A stretch of DNA of 64,000 bases, from NCBI RefSeq assembly GCF_001601825.1, contig NZ_LUJK01000005.1, forward strand, positions 34,075 to 98,074. Direction: 5' to 3'. Below are positions 49,432-59,073 of this stretch, piece after piece (the stretch's first letter is position 1; each line of letters begins with the position of its first letter). The position numbers and the translations under genes are program-made. Source of the DNA: Limnobacter sp. CACIAM 66H1 (GTDB lineage Bacteria > Pseudomonadota > Gammaproteobacteria > Burkholderiales > Burkholderiaceae_B). The notes under the pieces are model-generated. The model was not told the DNA's origin and did not search any database. It worked only from the letters and a program-made list of their open reading frames with translations.

Positions 49432-49743
49432 TTACTTCACCGACAAAATATACCGGGCAATTTCAAGCGCATCCTCATCCGTCACACGTGGTTGTGCTGG
49501 CATCGGGGTATTTCCCCACACGCCAACACCGCCTGTTTGAATTTTTTTGGCTAACTTTTCAGCAACCCCTTCCTCATTTGCATATTTCAAAGCCACTTGT
49601 TGATAAGTGGGTCCATACTTTTTTTTGTTCTCAGCATGACAGGCCGTGCAGTTGTACTTTCTAACCATTTCAGGGCTTGCCATCGCATTGCCAAACGTTG
49701 TCAACATTAAACCTGCGAGCGCCCATGCTGCATACTTCGTCAT
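49432..49743 (-). CDS. small c-type cytochrome
   Basis: This 103-residue protein has a signal peptide ending near AMAS, one haem motif CTACH (Cys32, Cys35, His36) and a likely axial Met81 in GNTPMPAQ. This is the class I cytochrome c-551/c5-like fold, and it should be periplasmic. GGAGGAAG precedes the ATG at 49743. It follows the PQQ-type sugar dehydrogenase by 70 bp on the same strand and is a plausible electron acceptor for it. Confidence 0.92.
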   Translation of the reverse strand: MTKYAAWALAGLMLTTFGNAMASPEMVRKYNCTACHAENKKKYGPTYQQVALKYANEEGVAEKLAKKIQTGGVGVWGNTPMPAQPRVTDEDALEIARYILSVK

Positions 49744-49813
49744 GAATACTTCCTCCATTGGGCCGCACCACCCCAGCGGGGTGGAACGGCTTTCACTTCT
49801 CAATTCGAAAAAC

Positions 49814-51082
49814 TCAGTTGGGTTTGATCTGATAGATTTCACCCTCGTCAGTGGCTACATACAAATTTCCATCGTGACCCTGTACTACCGAACGGAATCG
49901 ACCCGCAGGCATCGGCAAAGGCATGATGGTGCGCTTGGCTGTCAAGCCGTCTTTGCTGATGTCGAGTAAATCAATGCGGTTACCAACTGGAGTGCCGTGA
50001 ATACCAATTCCCATGTAGCCCACTGCCATTTTTCCATCCCAGTCTTTCCACTGTTTACCGTTCAGGAAAACACCCGAGGACATGCCTTGGGACAGATTTT
50101 CATTGTTCCAGGCCGGTTTCATCGCCTTGGGGTAGGTTTTGGTGTCTGTCATTGGCATGAATGCAGCACGCTTGATTGGCTCCATGGCACCCATTTGGTT
50201 GGGGCTGTAACCGCAGTAGGCGTCGGGGCAATCACCGCGCCCACCTACATTCGGCCGGGGATCCCAGCCAGCATTGCCACCATTGGTGAGCACAGTCACT
50301 TCATCTGAATGCCAAGGTCCATTCTCCGCAGTCACAGGCTGGTTCGTACCGGGACGAAATGCAATACCTTGGGGATTGCGGTGGCCATAGGTAAACACTC
50401 GGGCATCAAAACCCTTGGGCGGCTTGTTGCCGGCAGCCGCCTTGCCGTCACGATCAATTCGTAACACTTTGCCGCCCAGCTTCGTGGGGCTTTGCGGTAC
50501 GGCGCCATTGTGTGTATCTCCAGTGGTCACATACAGAAAACCGTCACCTGAATTGAAACGGATTCTTCCACCGTTGTGTGCACCAGATGAACCGAAGGGA
50601 TGATCGCTCGCAGCTGTTTTGTAGGGAATATCATCCACGATATCGGTTCGATCCGAGGTTTTGCTCAAATCAGCATTCACCTTCAACCGAATAACCCGAT
50701 TGGTTTGGGGACTGGATTTGCTGGACGTGGAATACACATAGACGTATCGGTTGTTCGAAAAATCAGGGTCCACTGCTACACCATTCATGCCAGCCTGACC
50801 ATCACAAAACAAGTCGGGCATCGAGTCTGCGTATCCTTGGGCATCTTTCATTCCCACCAATTTATTCACGGTCCCGGAGGGCAAGCGAACTGAAAGTCCG
50901 TGACATTTCTCGGTAAAGAACATTGCACCATCGGGCAAAAATGCCATGTCCCAAGGGTTTTCCAATTTGGTCAAAACTGTTGTGGCTGTAAGATTGGGCG
51001 CTGCTGCGATTGCGACTCCACCCACCGCCAAACTGGCTGAGGCAAAGACTGCGCAGGACAAAAATTGATTAAGCTTCTTCAT
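49814..51082 (-). CDS. PQQ-dependent sugar dehydrogenase family protein (sorbosone/glucose dehydrogenase-like)
   Basis: This 422-residue beta-propeller protein has a signal peptide (about residues 1-28, ending IAIAAAP). NPWDMAFLPDGAMFFTEK, GMNGVAVDPDF, GAHNGGRIRF and GHRNPQGIAFRPGT are characteristic of the periplasmic L-sorbosone/soluble glucose dehydrogenase family, which uses pyrroloquinoline quinone. The ATG at 51082 has AGGAGAC upstream. Four extra cysteines near PDLFCDGQ and GDCPDAYCGY suggest disulfides. The substrate is uncertain. The small cytochrome follows in the same direction. Confidence 0.85.
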   Translation of the reverse strand: MKKLNQFLSCAVFASASLAVGGVAIAAAPNLTATTVLTKLENPWDMAFLPDGAMFFTEKCHGLSVRLPSGTVNKLVGMKDAQGYADSMPDLFCDGQAGMNGVAVDPDFSNNRYVYVYSTSSKSSPQTNRVIRLKVNADLSKTSDRTDIVDDIPYKTAASDHPFGSSGAHNGGRIRFNSGDGFLYVTTGDTHNGAVPQSPTKLGGKVLRIDRDGKAAAGNKPPKGFDARVFTYGHRNPQGIAFRPGTNQPVTAENGPWHSDEVTVLTNGGNAGWDPRPNVGGRGDCPDAYCGYSPNQMGAMEPIKRAAFMPMTDTKTYPKAMKPAWNNENLSQGMSSGVFLNGKQWKDWDGKMAVGYMGIGIHGTPVGNRIDLLDISKDGLTAKRTIMPLPMPAGRFRSVVQGHDGNLYVATDEGEIYQIKPN

Positions 51083-51220
51083 TTTGTCTCCTGATTCTAT
51101 GGATAAAGCAAGCGAGCACTCGACGTAACTGCAATTGAGAAAATGCAGCACCATCAAAGTACACCTCGAGAAAATTGCACATATTTAACACTCGGTCAAT
51201 ATGGCCTTACCCGCAAAAAA

Positions 51221-51457
51221 TCATTCAGATTTTGAAGACTTGCCTTTCAGAATCAGGCTAAAGAAGTTTTTGCCCGCGGCGTTTTCACCTTGATCGGAGA
51301 GCAAACGCTGAACACTGCATCCCAAGAGCAAAATTGTGGACCCGCTGAAGGCCAACAAGCCTCCGATGAGGGACAATGGCCAACTGAGATCCAGAAGTCG
51401 AAGCAACAATGCAACAACTACACTGAGTAACACCAACAAACACACATAGATTTTCAT
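51221..51457 (-). CDS. small two-helix membrane protein, unknown function
   Basis: This 78-residue protein has two hydrophobic segments (about 2-24 and 27-48) and a short basic tail (KGKSSKSE). No family is recognised. The start at the second methionine (51457) is chosen; an extra four codons upstream are possible. No clear ribosome-binding site is visible, so expression is uncertain. It lies upstream of the dehydrogenase gene on the same strand, separated by about 140 bp. Confidence 0.5.
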   Translation of the reverse strand: MKIYVCLLVLLSVVVALLLRLLDLSWPLSLIGGLLAFSGSTILLLGCSVQRLLSDQGENAAGKNFFSLILKGKSSKSE

Positions 51458-51880
51458 GATCCAACACACCTGTTCAGCTTGTCAGACACTGGTCTCCGGA
51501 CCAATGAATGCGCACTGCAATGCAAGGTTTCCTTGCCAACAAACAACGCTCACCCGAGCGTACCTGGTTGATCGCCAAAAACTATTGCTGTGATTGTCTG
51601 TGTTTTTGGACCAGCGAATATTAATGAATATGGCAATTTAGATCCAGAAAATGTAATGTCGATTTGCGGCCAATTTCTTGACTTTGAACAATCGATTATT
51701 CCGACAATGCTAATTTGTACAAATTCCTTTTTTTAACAATTTCGGCATACAATTGCTGCAGCGCAAAAAGCCACTCAAATGTCTATTTTGCGAACTAGAC
51801 AAAACAAGAATTCTGGTTATCGTTTGGTTTCACAATTGTTTACTTTTCGCCACACCTGATGGGTATCAGCCCAAGAAATC
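51458..51880. other. 423-bp gap without gene between a small membrane protein and rarD
   Basis: The stretch is AT-rich compared with its neighbours and contains a small inverted repeat (TGGTC-TCCG-GACCA near 51490) and several AATATT-like palindromes, but no ORF with coding character. A -10-like TACAAT at 51748-51753 lacks a partner -35. It presumably holds the divergent promoters. Confidence 0.5.
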
Positions 51881-52783
51881 ATGCAAAAAGGCATTTTTCT
51901 CTCCATTTTGGCTTCGGTGCTGTTCGGCACCATGTACTACTACACCACCCTGCTTGAACCATTGAATGGAGAGGAAATTTACGGCTGGAGAATGTTGCTG
52001 ACCCTGCCTGTGATGACGCTGTTCTTGATCTTTACCAATGACTGGGGTTTGATCAAATCAATTGTGCTGCGCCTTAAAACCGAGTGGAAGCTTTATCTGG
52101 CCTTGCCGGCATCGTCCCTGCTTTTGGGTATACAGCTGTGGTTGTTCCTTTGGGCGCCTTTGCACGGGCATGCCATGAATGTTTCGCTTGGCTACTTCAT
52201 GATGCCCTTGGTGATGGTATTGATTGGTCGTCTGTATTACAAAGACAAACTGAGTCAACTGCAAAAACTGGCAGTCCTGTTAGCACTACTTGGCGTCACA
52301 AACGCAGTGATTCAAGCGGGGGGATTCGCTTGGACTTCTCTTTTGGTGTGCTTGGGTTATCCCTATTATTTCGTGCTGCGATCCAAATTCAAAATAGATC
52401 ACTTGGGCGGCTTATGGTTTGACATGCTACTGATGTCACCGCTTGCCATTTATTTCGCTCTGAGCGGCGATGGCCTGGATCAAATGACGGGCTTACAACT
52501 TCAGCTACCTTTACTGATTGTCTTGTTGGGCGTGTTAAGCGCCTCTGCCTTGATTGCTTACATTCTGTCGAGTCGAATGTTGCCATTCAGTCTGTTTGGC
52601 TTGCTGGGCTACGTCGAGCCGGTGCTTTTGGTGATTGTTGCATTCTTGATCGGCGAGTCAATCGCCAAGCAAGAATGGCCTACTTACATTGCCATTTGGC
52701 TTGCGCTCGGTTTACTGGCCTTGGAAGGTCTACTCAAGCTTTATAGGAACGAATCACTGCAGACAAATCAGGATCTTGGTTAA
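51881..52783 (+). CDS. rarD: RarD-like EamA-family transporter
   Basis: This 300-residue, ten-helix membrane protein is of the drug/metabolite transporter superfamily. YGWRMLLTLPVMTL near the N-terminus, HAMNVSLGYFMMPLVMVLIGRLYYKDKL and GYVEPVLLVIVAFLIGE are the RarD (chloramphenicol-sensitive protein) pattern. Substrate unknown. The gene ends inside the 3' end of the convergent LysR gene, overlapping it by 50 bp. Confidence 0.85.
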   Translation: MQKGIFLSILASVLFGTMYYYTTLLEPLNGEEIYGWRMLLTLPVMTLFLIFTNDWGLIKSIVLRLKTEWKLYLALPASSLLLGIQLWLFLWAPLHGHAMNVSLGYFMMPLVMVLIGRLYYKDKLSQLQKLAVLLALLGVTNAVIQAGGFAWTSLLVCLGYPYYFVLRSKFKIDHLGGLWFDMLLMSPLAIYFALSGDGLDQMTGLQLQLPLLIVLLGVLSASALIAYILSSRMLPFSLFGLLGYVEPVLLVIVAFLIGESIAKQEWPTYIAIWLALGLLALEGLLKLYRNESLQTNQDLG

Positions 52784-53660
52784 ACGCCTCTGTAAAAAAA
52801 TTCACAAAACTACTGATCTTGATAGACGGGCGACGCTCAGGTTGATACACGACATTCAGTGGCAAGGTACTGGGCTTGAACTCGTTCAATATAGTTTTGA
52901 CACTGCCCTCACGAATGTCGCGACCATAAATCCAGGTGGGCGAGTAACAGATACCCAAGCCCTCGAGAACCCCCTGGCGAATCGCCTCGGAACTATTTGA
53001 TTGAAAGTTACTGCCCACGCGCACGTTAATAGCGTTGTCTTTGCTGCCGTAAAAAGTCCATTCATTGAAATTGTCAATACCGGTGTAAAGCAGGCAATTG
53101 TGCTCACTTAAATCATCAGGTTTTTGTGGAGTGCCATGCCGCGTCAGGTAGTCAGCCGATACGATGACCGCTCTGGCCACAGAACCGATACGTCTTGCAA
53201 TCAGGCGACTGTCCTTTAGTTCTCCCACACGAAAGGCCACGTCAATGCCTGCTGCAACCAAATCAACAAAACTATCGTCCAGTTGCAGATCAATACGCAT
53301 TCTTGGATATCTCTCATAGAATGCGGCGAGTCGGGGCACGATATGAATTCGCCCAAAAGCAACAGGTGCAGCCACTCTCAGCAGGCCGCTGACCTCGTGT
53401 TCAGCGCGATGCACTTCACTGCGAGCCTCTTCCAGAGTATCAAGCACCTGCCGGCATCGTTGATAGTAGAGACGTCCCGCCTCTGTCAATGAATGGCTTC
53501 GAGTGGATCGAACCAGTAACAAGGCACCAACATCAGCCTCCAAAGCCTGTACCTGTTTGCTAATCGCTGACTGAGTTGTGTGGGCCTGCCGGGCCACCGC
53601 CGAGAAGTTGCCTGTTTCCACCACCCGGACGAATGTTTCCATCAACTTTAAGCGGTCCAA
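52734..53660 (-). CDS. LysR-family transcriptional regulator
   Basis: This 308-residue regulator has an N-terminal winged helix (DRLKLMETFVRVVETGNFSAVARQAHTTQSAISKQVQALE) and a C-terminal effector domain. Translation starts at TTG (53658-53660), which gives the canonical M-DRLKLMETF N-terminus and is preceded by AAGGAA. It is divergent from the flavin-oxidoreductase gene at 53784; a palindrome in the shared 123-bp promoter region is a candidate operator. Most likely it controls that reductase. Confidence 0.93.
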   Translation of the reverse strand: MDRLKLMETFVRVVETGNFSAVARQAHTTQSAISKQVQALEADVGALLLVRSTRSHSLTEAGRLYYQRCRQVLDTLEEARSEVHRAEHEVSGLLRVAAPVAFGRIHIVPRLAAFYERYPRMRIDLQLDDSFVDLVAAGIDVAFRVGELKDSRLIARRIGSVARAVIVSADYLTRHGTPQKPDDLSEHNCLLYTGIDNFNEWTFYGSKDNAINVRVGSNFQSNSSEAIRQGVLEGLGICYSPTWIYGRDIREGSVKTILNEFKPSTLPLNVVYQPERRPSIKISSFVNFFTEAFNQDPDLSAVIRSYKA

Positions 53661-53677
53661 GGTTTGATTCCTTTGTA

Positions 53678-53694
53678 TATTCCCCTGAGGAATA
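53678..53694. promoter_or_regulatory. candidate LysR operator (palindrome between divergent genes)
   Basis: TATTCC (53678-53683) and GGAATA (53689-53694) are a perfect inverted repeat around CCTGA, and T53680-N11-A53692 fits the LysR box. It sits in the intergenic region shared by the LysR gene and the flavin oxidoreductase gene. Confidence 0.55.
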
Positions 53695-53783
53695 AATACT
53701 ATAACAACTGTTCCGTAGATCTGTGAACTTTGAATGCGCATAATGGGCGACATTGCACTGCAACACAAGAGGAGTACCAGCGA

Positions 53784-54914
53784 ATGAATGCACCCACACC
53801 ACATGTGAATGAACAGATTGCCAACGTGGATGATTTGACACTGTTTCAGCCTGGAAAAATCGGCGGTATCGAGGTGAAGAACCGGGTGGTCATGGCCCCA
53901 TTAACCCGTTGTCGATCAGACGAAGCATCCGGCGACATTCCCGGCAGCGACATGAACATTGAATACTACCGGCAACGAGCCAATGCAGGCTTGATCATCA
54001 GCGAAGGAACACAGGTTTCGCCCGCCGGGAAAGGCTATATGGCGACTCCCGGAATATATTCTGAAGCACAAGTACAGGGCTGGAAGGCGATTACCGAGGC
54101 CGTGCACGCGGCAGGCAGCAAGATTATTGCCCAGATTTGGCATGTTGGCCGTATCACACACCCTGACCTGACTGGTGGATTGGATCCAATTGCCCCGTCT
54201 GCCATCAAACCCAATGTGGTTGCCTACACCCACAATGGAAAAGTGGACGTGCCGGTGCCTCATGAACTGACCGCAGAGGAAATCAAAGTGGTCGTGAACG
54301 AGTATCGCCAAGGTGCGGCCAACGCTATCAAGGCTGGCTTTGATGGCGTGGAAATTCACGGCGCAAATGGTTATTTGATTGACCAGTTTTTGCGTGACGG
54401 CGCCAACAAACGTACCGATCAATACGGTGGCTCTTTTGAAAACCGTGCTCGATTTGCCCTCGAAGTGGTCGATGCAGTGATTGCTGAAATTGGTGCAGAC
54501 AAAGTTGGCATTCGGCTTTCACCAGTAACGCCATTCAACGATTTGAGCGACAGCAACCCTCAAGCGGTATTTGGCTACCTGATTGAACAACTGAACCATC
54601 GAGGAATCGGTTTCATTCACATGATTGAAGGCTCGACTGGCGGTGACCGCAACGTGCCGGGTTTCGATTATGCATGGGCCCGTAAAACATTCAAAGGCAC
54701 TTACATCGTGAACAACGGTTACACCCGTGAAATGGCGATCAACGCTTTGGAAACGGGCTGGGCCGACGCGGTTTCTTTTGGCCGGGCATATATTGCCAAC
54801 CCAGATCTGGTGCAACGCCTGAAACTGAACGCCCCCTTGGCACAGGGCAATCCGCAAACTTATTACGCGCCAGGACCAGAGGGCTACATTGATTACCCAT
54901 CACTTGCCGCATAA
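53784..54914 (+). CDS. NADH:flavin oxidoreductase, old yellow enzyme family (alkene/nitro reductase)
   Basis: This 376-residue FMN TIM-barrel enzyme reduces activated C=C bonds, nitro compounds or enoates with NAD(P)H. VVMAPLTRCRS, HGANGYLIDQFL with the substrate-anion ligands His and Asn, and DAVSFGRAYIANPDLV are the OYE signature. It resembles NemA/XenA. GAGGAG precedes the ATG at 53784; the 18-residue upstream extension has no coding features. The LysR divergent regulator probably controls it. It is followed by a terminator. Confidence 0.94.
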   Translation: MNAPTPHVNEQIANVDDLTLFQPGKIGGIEVKNRVVMAPLTRCRSDEASGDIPGSDMNIEYYRQRANAGLIISEGTQVSPAGKGYMATPGIYSEAQVQGWKAITEAVHAAGSKIIAQIWHVGRITHPDLTGGLDPIAPSAIKPNVVAYTHNGKVDVPVPHELTAEEIKVVVNEYRQGAANAIKAGFDGVEIHGANGYLIDQFLRDGANKRTDQYGGSFENRARFALEVVDAVIAEIGADKVGIRLSPVTPFNDLSDSNPQAVFGYLIEQLNHRGIGFIHMIEGSTGGDRNVPGFDYAWARKTFKGTYIVNNGYTREMAINALETGWADAVSFGRAYIANPDLVQRLKLNAPLAQGNPQTYYAPGPEGYIDYPSLAA

Positions 54915-54920
54915 ATGAAA

Positions 54921-54949
54921 AACGCCAGCCAAAAGCTGGCGTTTTTTTT
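54921..54949 (+). terminator. intrinsic terminator after the flavin oxidoreductase
   Basis: AACGCCAGC (54921-54929) and GCTGGCGTT (54935-54943) form a perfect 9-bp stem followed by eight T residues. Confidence 0.85.
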
Positions 54950-54963
54950 GATACTCTCAGGGC

Positions 54964-55284
54964 ATGAGCACAGACAGCCTCAAAAAACTTCAACAACAAT
55001 TGATCGAATTTTCCAATGCGCGACATTGGGAAAAATTCCATTCTCCAAAGAATCTCAGCATGGCATTGTCGGTCGAAGTGGCCGAATTGCTTGAACACTT
55101 TCAATGGCTAACCGAAGAAGAATCTCGAAACGTCGAGACTCACAAGCTCGACGAAATCAAAGACGAGGTTGCAGACGTGCTACTTTATTTGCTACAAATT
55201 TGTAACCAGCTACACATTGACCCCATTGACGCAGCCCAAAAGAAACTGATCAAAAACGCGCTGAAATACCCTGCCCCAGACTAA
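54964..55284 (+). CDS. MazG-like nucleotide pyrophosphohydrolase (RS21-C6/dCTPase type)
   Basis: This 106-residue all-alpha NTP pyrophosphohydrolase carries EVAELLEHFQW and, about 30 residues later, DEVADVLLYLLQIC, the two metal-binding helices of the MazG/RS21-C6 family. It probably cleans aberrant dNTPs such as modified dCTP. It starts 15 bp after the upstream terminator and its last four bases overlap the 3' end of the convergent gene at 55281. Confidence 0.9.
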   Translation: MSTDSLKKLQQQLIEFSNARHWEKFHSPKNLSMALSVEVAELLEHFQWLTEEESRNVETHKLDEIKDEVADVLLYLLQICNQLHIDPIDAAQKKLIKNALKYPAPD

Positions 55285-56348
55285 GACTGTGCCGACTGCT
55301 CGGGGAGCTCTGGCAAACGCGCGCAAGTTCCACAGGTATGACAGTACTTCGAAAAGGTGCTTTTGCGAGAATGACAGGCGGTGCACTTGTCATGAAGACC
55401 GATTCCACAATGTGGGCAAAAATCAATACTTGGATCTTTGAGATCGACTGCTCGTTCACAGCCAGGGCAAATCCCTTTGAGCAAACGCGACAGCGCGGTG
55501 TCGTAATCCAGAACCTCACGTCGCTTTGTTTCCGGCTGAGCTTCGGCCAATCGCTGCTGCTCCAGATAGCGGTTCAAGGCGAGAATGGCCTGACGCCCTA
55601 CCAGCACCGTGATCAGGATGCCAACAAGGTAACGAATGTAACCGCCGTAGCTGGGTAAATAAGGTACCAGTTCTACAAAAAATACAAACAAGGCAAAATA
55701 AATAAAACCCCACACAAACGGCCAATACGTACTTTGACGTTTGGTTTTATACAGCCAGCCTGCCACCAACAGGAGGGGTAAGGTCAACGCGAGGCGATAA
55801 GCGAAAACGCGCAGTTCCTGGCTTTGAATAGCCTGAGTAAATTCACCCTGCGCGGCACGCTCCAGTTCGTTCAAACGTGATTGAGCCTTCCGGTTTGCCT
55901 GCTGTGCATCCAGCAGCAGCTTCTGCTGCATTTCCAACTGAGCCAAGGCCACTCGTTCCAGGGCCTGTAAATTGTCAACGCGCTCGGTTCTTGCAATCAG
56001 TTCTTTGTCCTGTTCAGGCAGCGCGGTGGCTTTACGGGTTGCCACCCATGCCATAAACTTCTCGCGTTCGGAATCGGTGTCCGCTTCGGCAGCACTGTGT
56101 TTCAGCCTCGACTGCTCCAGAGCATCACTGACCTCACGCTCATTCAGTTCCGTCTTTCGGATCTGCTCGCGAACTGCCTTCAGTTCGATAGGATCCATGA
56201 AATCTTCGAGCGTTTGAGTTTGCTCAATTTGGGGTAGATCGCCCACGAGCGTGCCGCCCAAACCGATCAAGAACCATGCAAAAACCACTGCAACAAGCCA
56301 CAGACCGCGACGAAACCATTTTTCCGACAACCTCAGTGATTTGCTCAT
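55281..56348 (-). CDS. multi-pass membrane protein with coiled coil and zinc-ribbon tail, unknown function
   Basis: This is a 355-residue protein: one N-terminal membrane helix (about 13-34), a charged coiled coil of about 120 residues (45-170, many EREK and LEQ heptads), three further membrane helices (about 180-265) and a cysteine-rich C-terminal zinc-ribbon region (CPGC, CPHC, CTAC, CHTC pairs from about 300). No family is recognised. The arrangement places the coiled coil in the periplasm and the ribbon in the cytoplasm. It ends in a four-base overlap with the MazG-like gene and precedes fghA in the opposite reading direction of adjacent operons. Confidence 0.72.
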   Translation of the reverse strand: MSKSLRLSEKWFRRGLWLVAVVFAWFLIGLGGTLVGDLPQIEQTQTLEDFMDPIELKAVREQIRKTELNEREVSDALEQSRLKHSAAEADTDSEREKFMAWVATRKATALPEQDKELIARTERVDNLQALERVALAQLEMQQKLLLDAQQANRKAQSRLNELERAAQGEFTQAIQSQELRVFAYRLALTLPLLLVAGWLYKTKRQSTYWPFVWGFIYFALFVFFVELVPYLPSYGGYIRYLVGILITVLVGRQAILALNRYLEQQRLAEAQPETKRREVLDYDTALSRLLKGICPGCERAVDLKDPSIDFCPHCGIGLHDKCTACHSRKSTFSKYCHTCGTCARLPELPEQSAQS

Positions 56349-56395
56349 CTGAATCTCATCCTGTTTTTATATGGTTTCAACAACGCGCGACGGGC

Positions 56396-57232
56396 TTATT
56401 TCAGATACCGCGCATGAAAACGCAGGTGATCTTCAATGAAGGTCGCAATAAAGTAATAGCTGTGGTCGTACCCCGCCTGATAACGAACTTCGGCTTGATA
56501 GCCTGTTTCCTTTAATGCAGCCTCCAACAATTCAGTTTTCAATTGAGAAGCCAGAAAGTTGTCTGCCAATCCCTGATCAATCAGCATAGGCAGTTGTTCG
56601 GCGCCTGCGCGAATCAAGGCCACAGTATCATGGCGTTGCCACGCAACCGGGTTTTCGCCAAGATAGAGCGTCAACGCTTTTTGCCCCCACGGGCACTGCA
56701 TTGGACTCACGATGGGGGAGAAAGCACTAACAGACTCATAGCGATCCGGATTATTCAATGCAATCGTGAGCGCGCCATGCCCGCCCATCGAATGGCCGAA
56801 CACTGACTTCAGCCGACTGACGGGTAAGTGTTCTTCAATCAGGGTCGGTAACTCATCAACAACATAGCTGTACATTTTGTAGTGTGCGTGCCAAGGTACC
56901 TCGGTCGCATCGACATAGAAGCCGGCACCCAATCCAAAATCGTAGGCCTTGTCGGCATCATCCGGTACATCTTCGCCACGGGGGCTGGTGTCAGGCATGA
57001 CCACAGCAATGCCCAACTCAGCCGCAACTCGCTGGGCACCTGCCTTGGTAGCAAAGTTTTGATCAGTACAGGTCAATCCAGATAACCAATAGACCACAGG
57101 TACCCTTTGCCCCGCCTGGGCTTGAGGCGGCAAATATACACTGAACTGCATGGTGCAGTTCAGTGTGTGGGACTGGTGTTCATACTGGTTTTGCAGACCA
57201 CCGAAACATTGAATACTACTGAGTAGTTTCAT
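56396..57232 (-). CDS. fghA: S-formylglutathione hydrolase
   Basis: This 278-residue esterase-D-type serine hydrolase releases formate and glutathione from S-formylglutathione. Conserved elements are YWLSGLTCTDQNF, the nucleophile serine in FGHSMGGHG, the Asp in DQGLADNF and the His in YDHSYYFI. It begins one base after the frmA stop, so the two are clearly one operon completing glutathione-dependent formaldehyde oxidation. Confidence 0.97.
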   Translation of the reverse strand: MKLLSSIQCFGGLQNQYEHQSHTLNCTMQFSVYLPPQAQAGQRVPVVYWLSGLTCTDQNFATKAGAQRVAAELGIAVVMPDTSPRGEDVPDDADKAYDFGLGAGFYVDATEVPWHAHYKMYSYVVDELPTLIEEHLPVSRLKSVFGHSMGGHGALTIALNNPDRYESVSAFSPIVSPMQCPWGQKALTLYLGENPVAWQRHDTVALIRAGAEQLPMLIDQGLADNFLASQLKTELLEAALKETGYQAEVRYQAGYDHSYYFIATFIEDHLRFHARYLK

Positions 57233-57233
57233 A

Positions 57234-58415
<1,182 letters not shown>

Positions 58416-58491
58416 TCACCCCGCAGCCTGCAAGCCGCAATTGAAGTGTGGTAGTGTCTGGAAACAATTAAAAGCATGTCTTTGTAACCGA

Positions 58492-59073
58492 ATGACTTCT
58501 CCCAGCGAATCCAATTCTGCACCCCCTCAGGATGACTTTGAGCTGTCGCTCAAACCCCTGTGGATACGCGCGCAAAGTGGGGATAACGCTGCTTACCGGG
58601 AAGCGCTGTCCAAGATTGCCCAGCGCCTGCGACGTTTTTACGGGCGCAGGCTTCAGGCCTTGCCTGACGAGGTGGAAGATTTGGTACAAGAGACCTTGTT
58701 GGCTTTACACATTCAACGAGGCACTTATGACGAGACATTGACCGTGAGTAGTTGGGTGTTTGCGATTGCAAGGCACAAGTTGGTGGATTTGTGGCGTAGA
58801 CGCGGTCGACGAGACAATTTTAATGATTCTCTTGATGAGTTGACCGAGGATCAACATCCGTTCACGCAAGAGGAACTGCCTTCGAAACGCGATTTGGCAG
58901 TACTGCTTGAACAACTGCCGGCATTGCAAAGACAGGCCATCCTACTGACCAAAATTGAAGGTCTGTCGATGATTGAGGCCTCTGAGCGCAGTGGTATATC
59001 AGTGGCGGCTTTGAAGGTGCAAGTGCATCGGGGATTGAAACAACTGACAGCTTTGGTCAGGAGTGAAATATGA
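58492..59073 (+). CDS. ECF-type RNA polymerase sigma factor
   Basis: This 193-residue sigma-70-family factor has a sigma-2 region (DEVEDLVQETLLALH ... SWVFAIARHKLVDLWRRRGRR) and a sigma-4 helix-turn-helix (LTKIEGLSMIEASERSGISVAALKVQVHRGLKQL). It lacks region 1.1 and region 3. The downstream NrsF gene overlaps it as ATGA, the normal arrangement for an ECF factor and its membrane anti-sigma. The ATG at 58492 is chosen; the upstream in-frame extension from 58354 has no family match. Divergent to frmA. Confidence 0.92.
   Translation: MTSPSESNSAPPQDDFELSLKPLWIRAQSGDNAAYREALSKIAQRLRRFYGRRLQALPDEVEDLVQETLLALHIQRGTYDETLTVSSWVFAIARHKLVDLWRRRGRRDNFNDSLDELTEDQHPFTQEELPSKRDLAVLLEQLPALQRQAILLTKIEGLSMIEASERSGISVAALKVQVHRGLKQLTALVRSEI

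Noticed and set aside
51753..51965. A 70-codon plus-strand frame upstream of rarD
   Set aside because: It overlaps rarD in another frame and has no ribosome-binding site, so it looks like a shadow.
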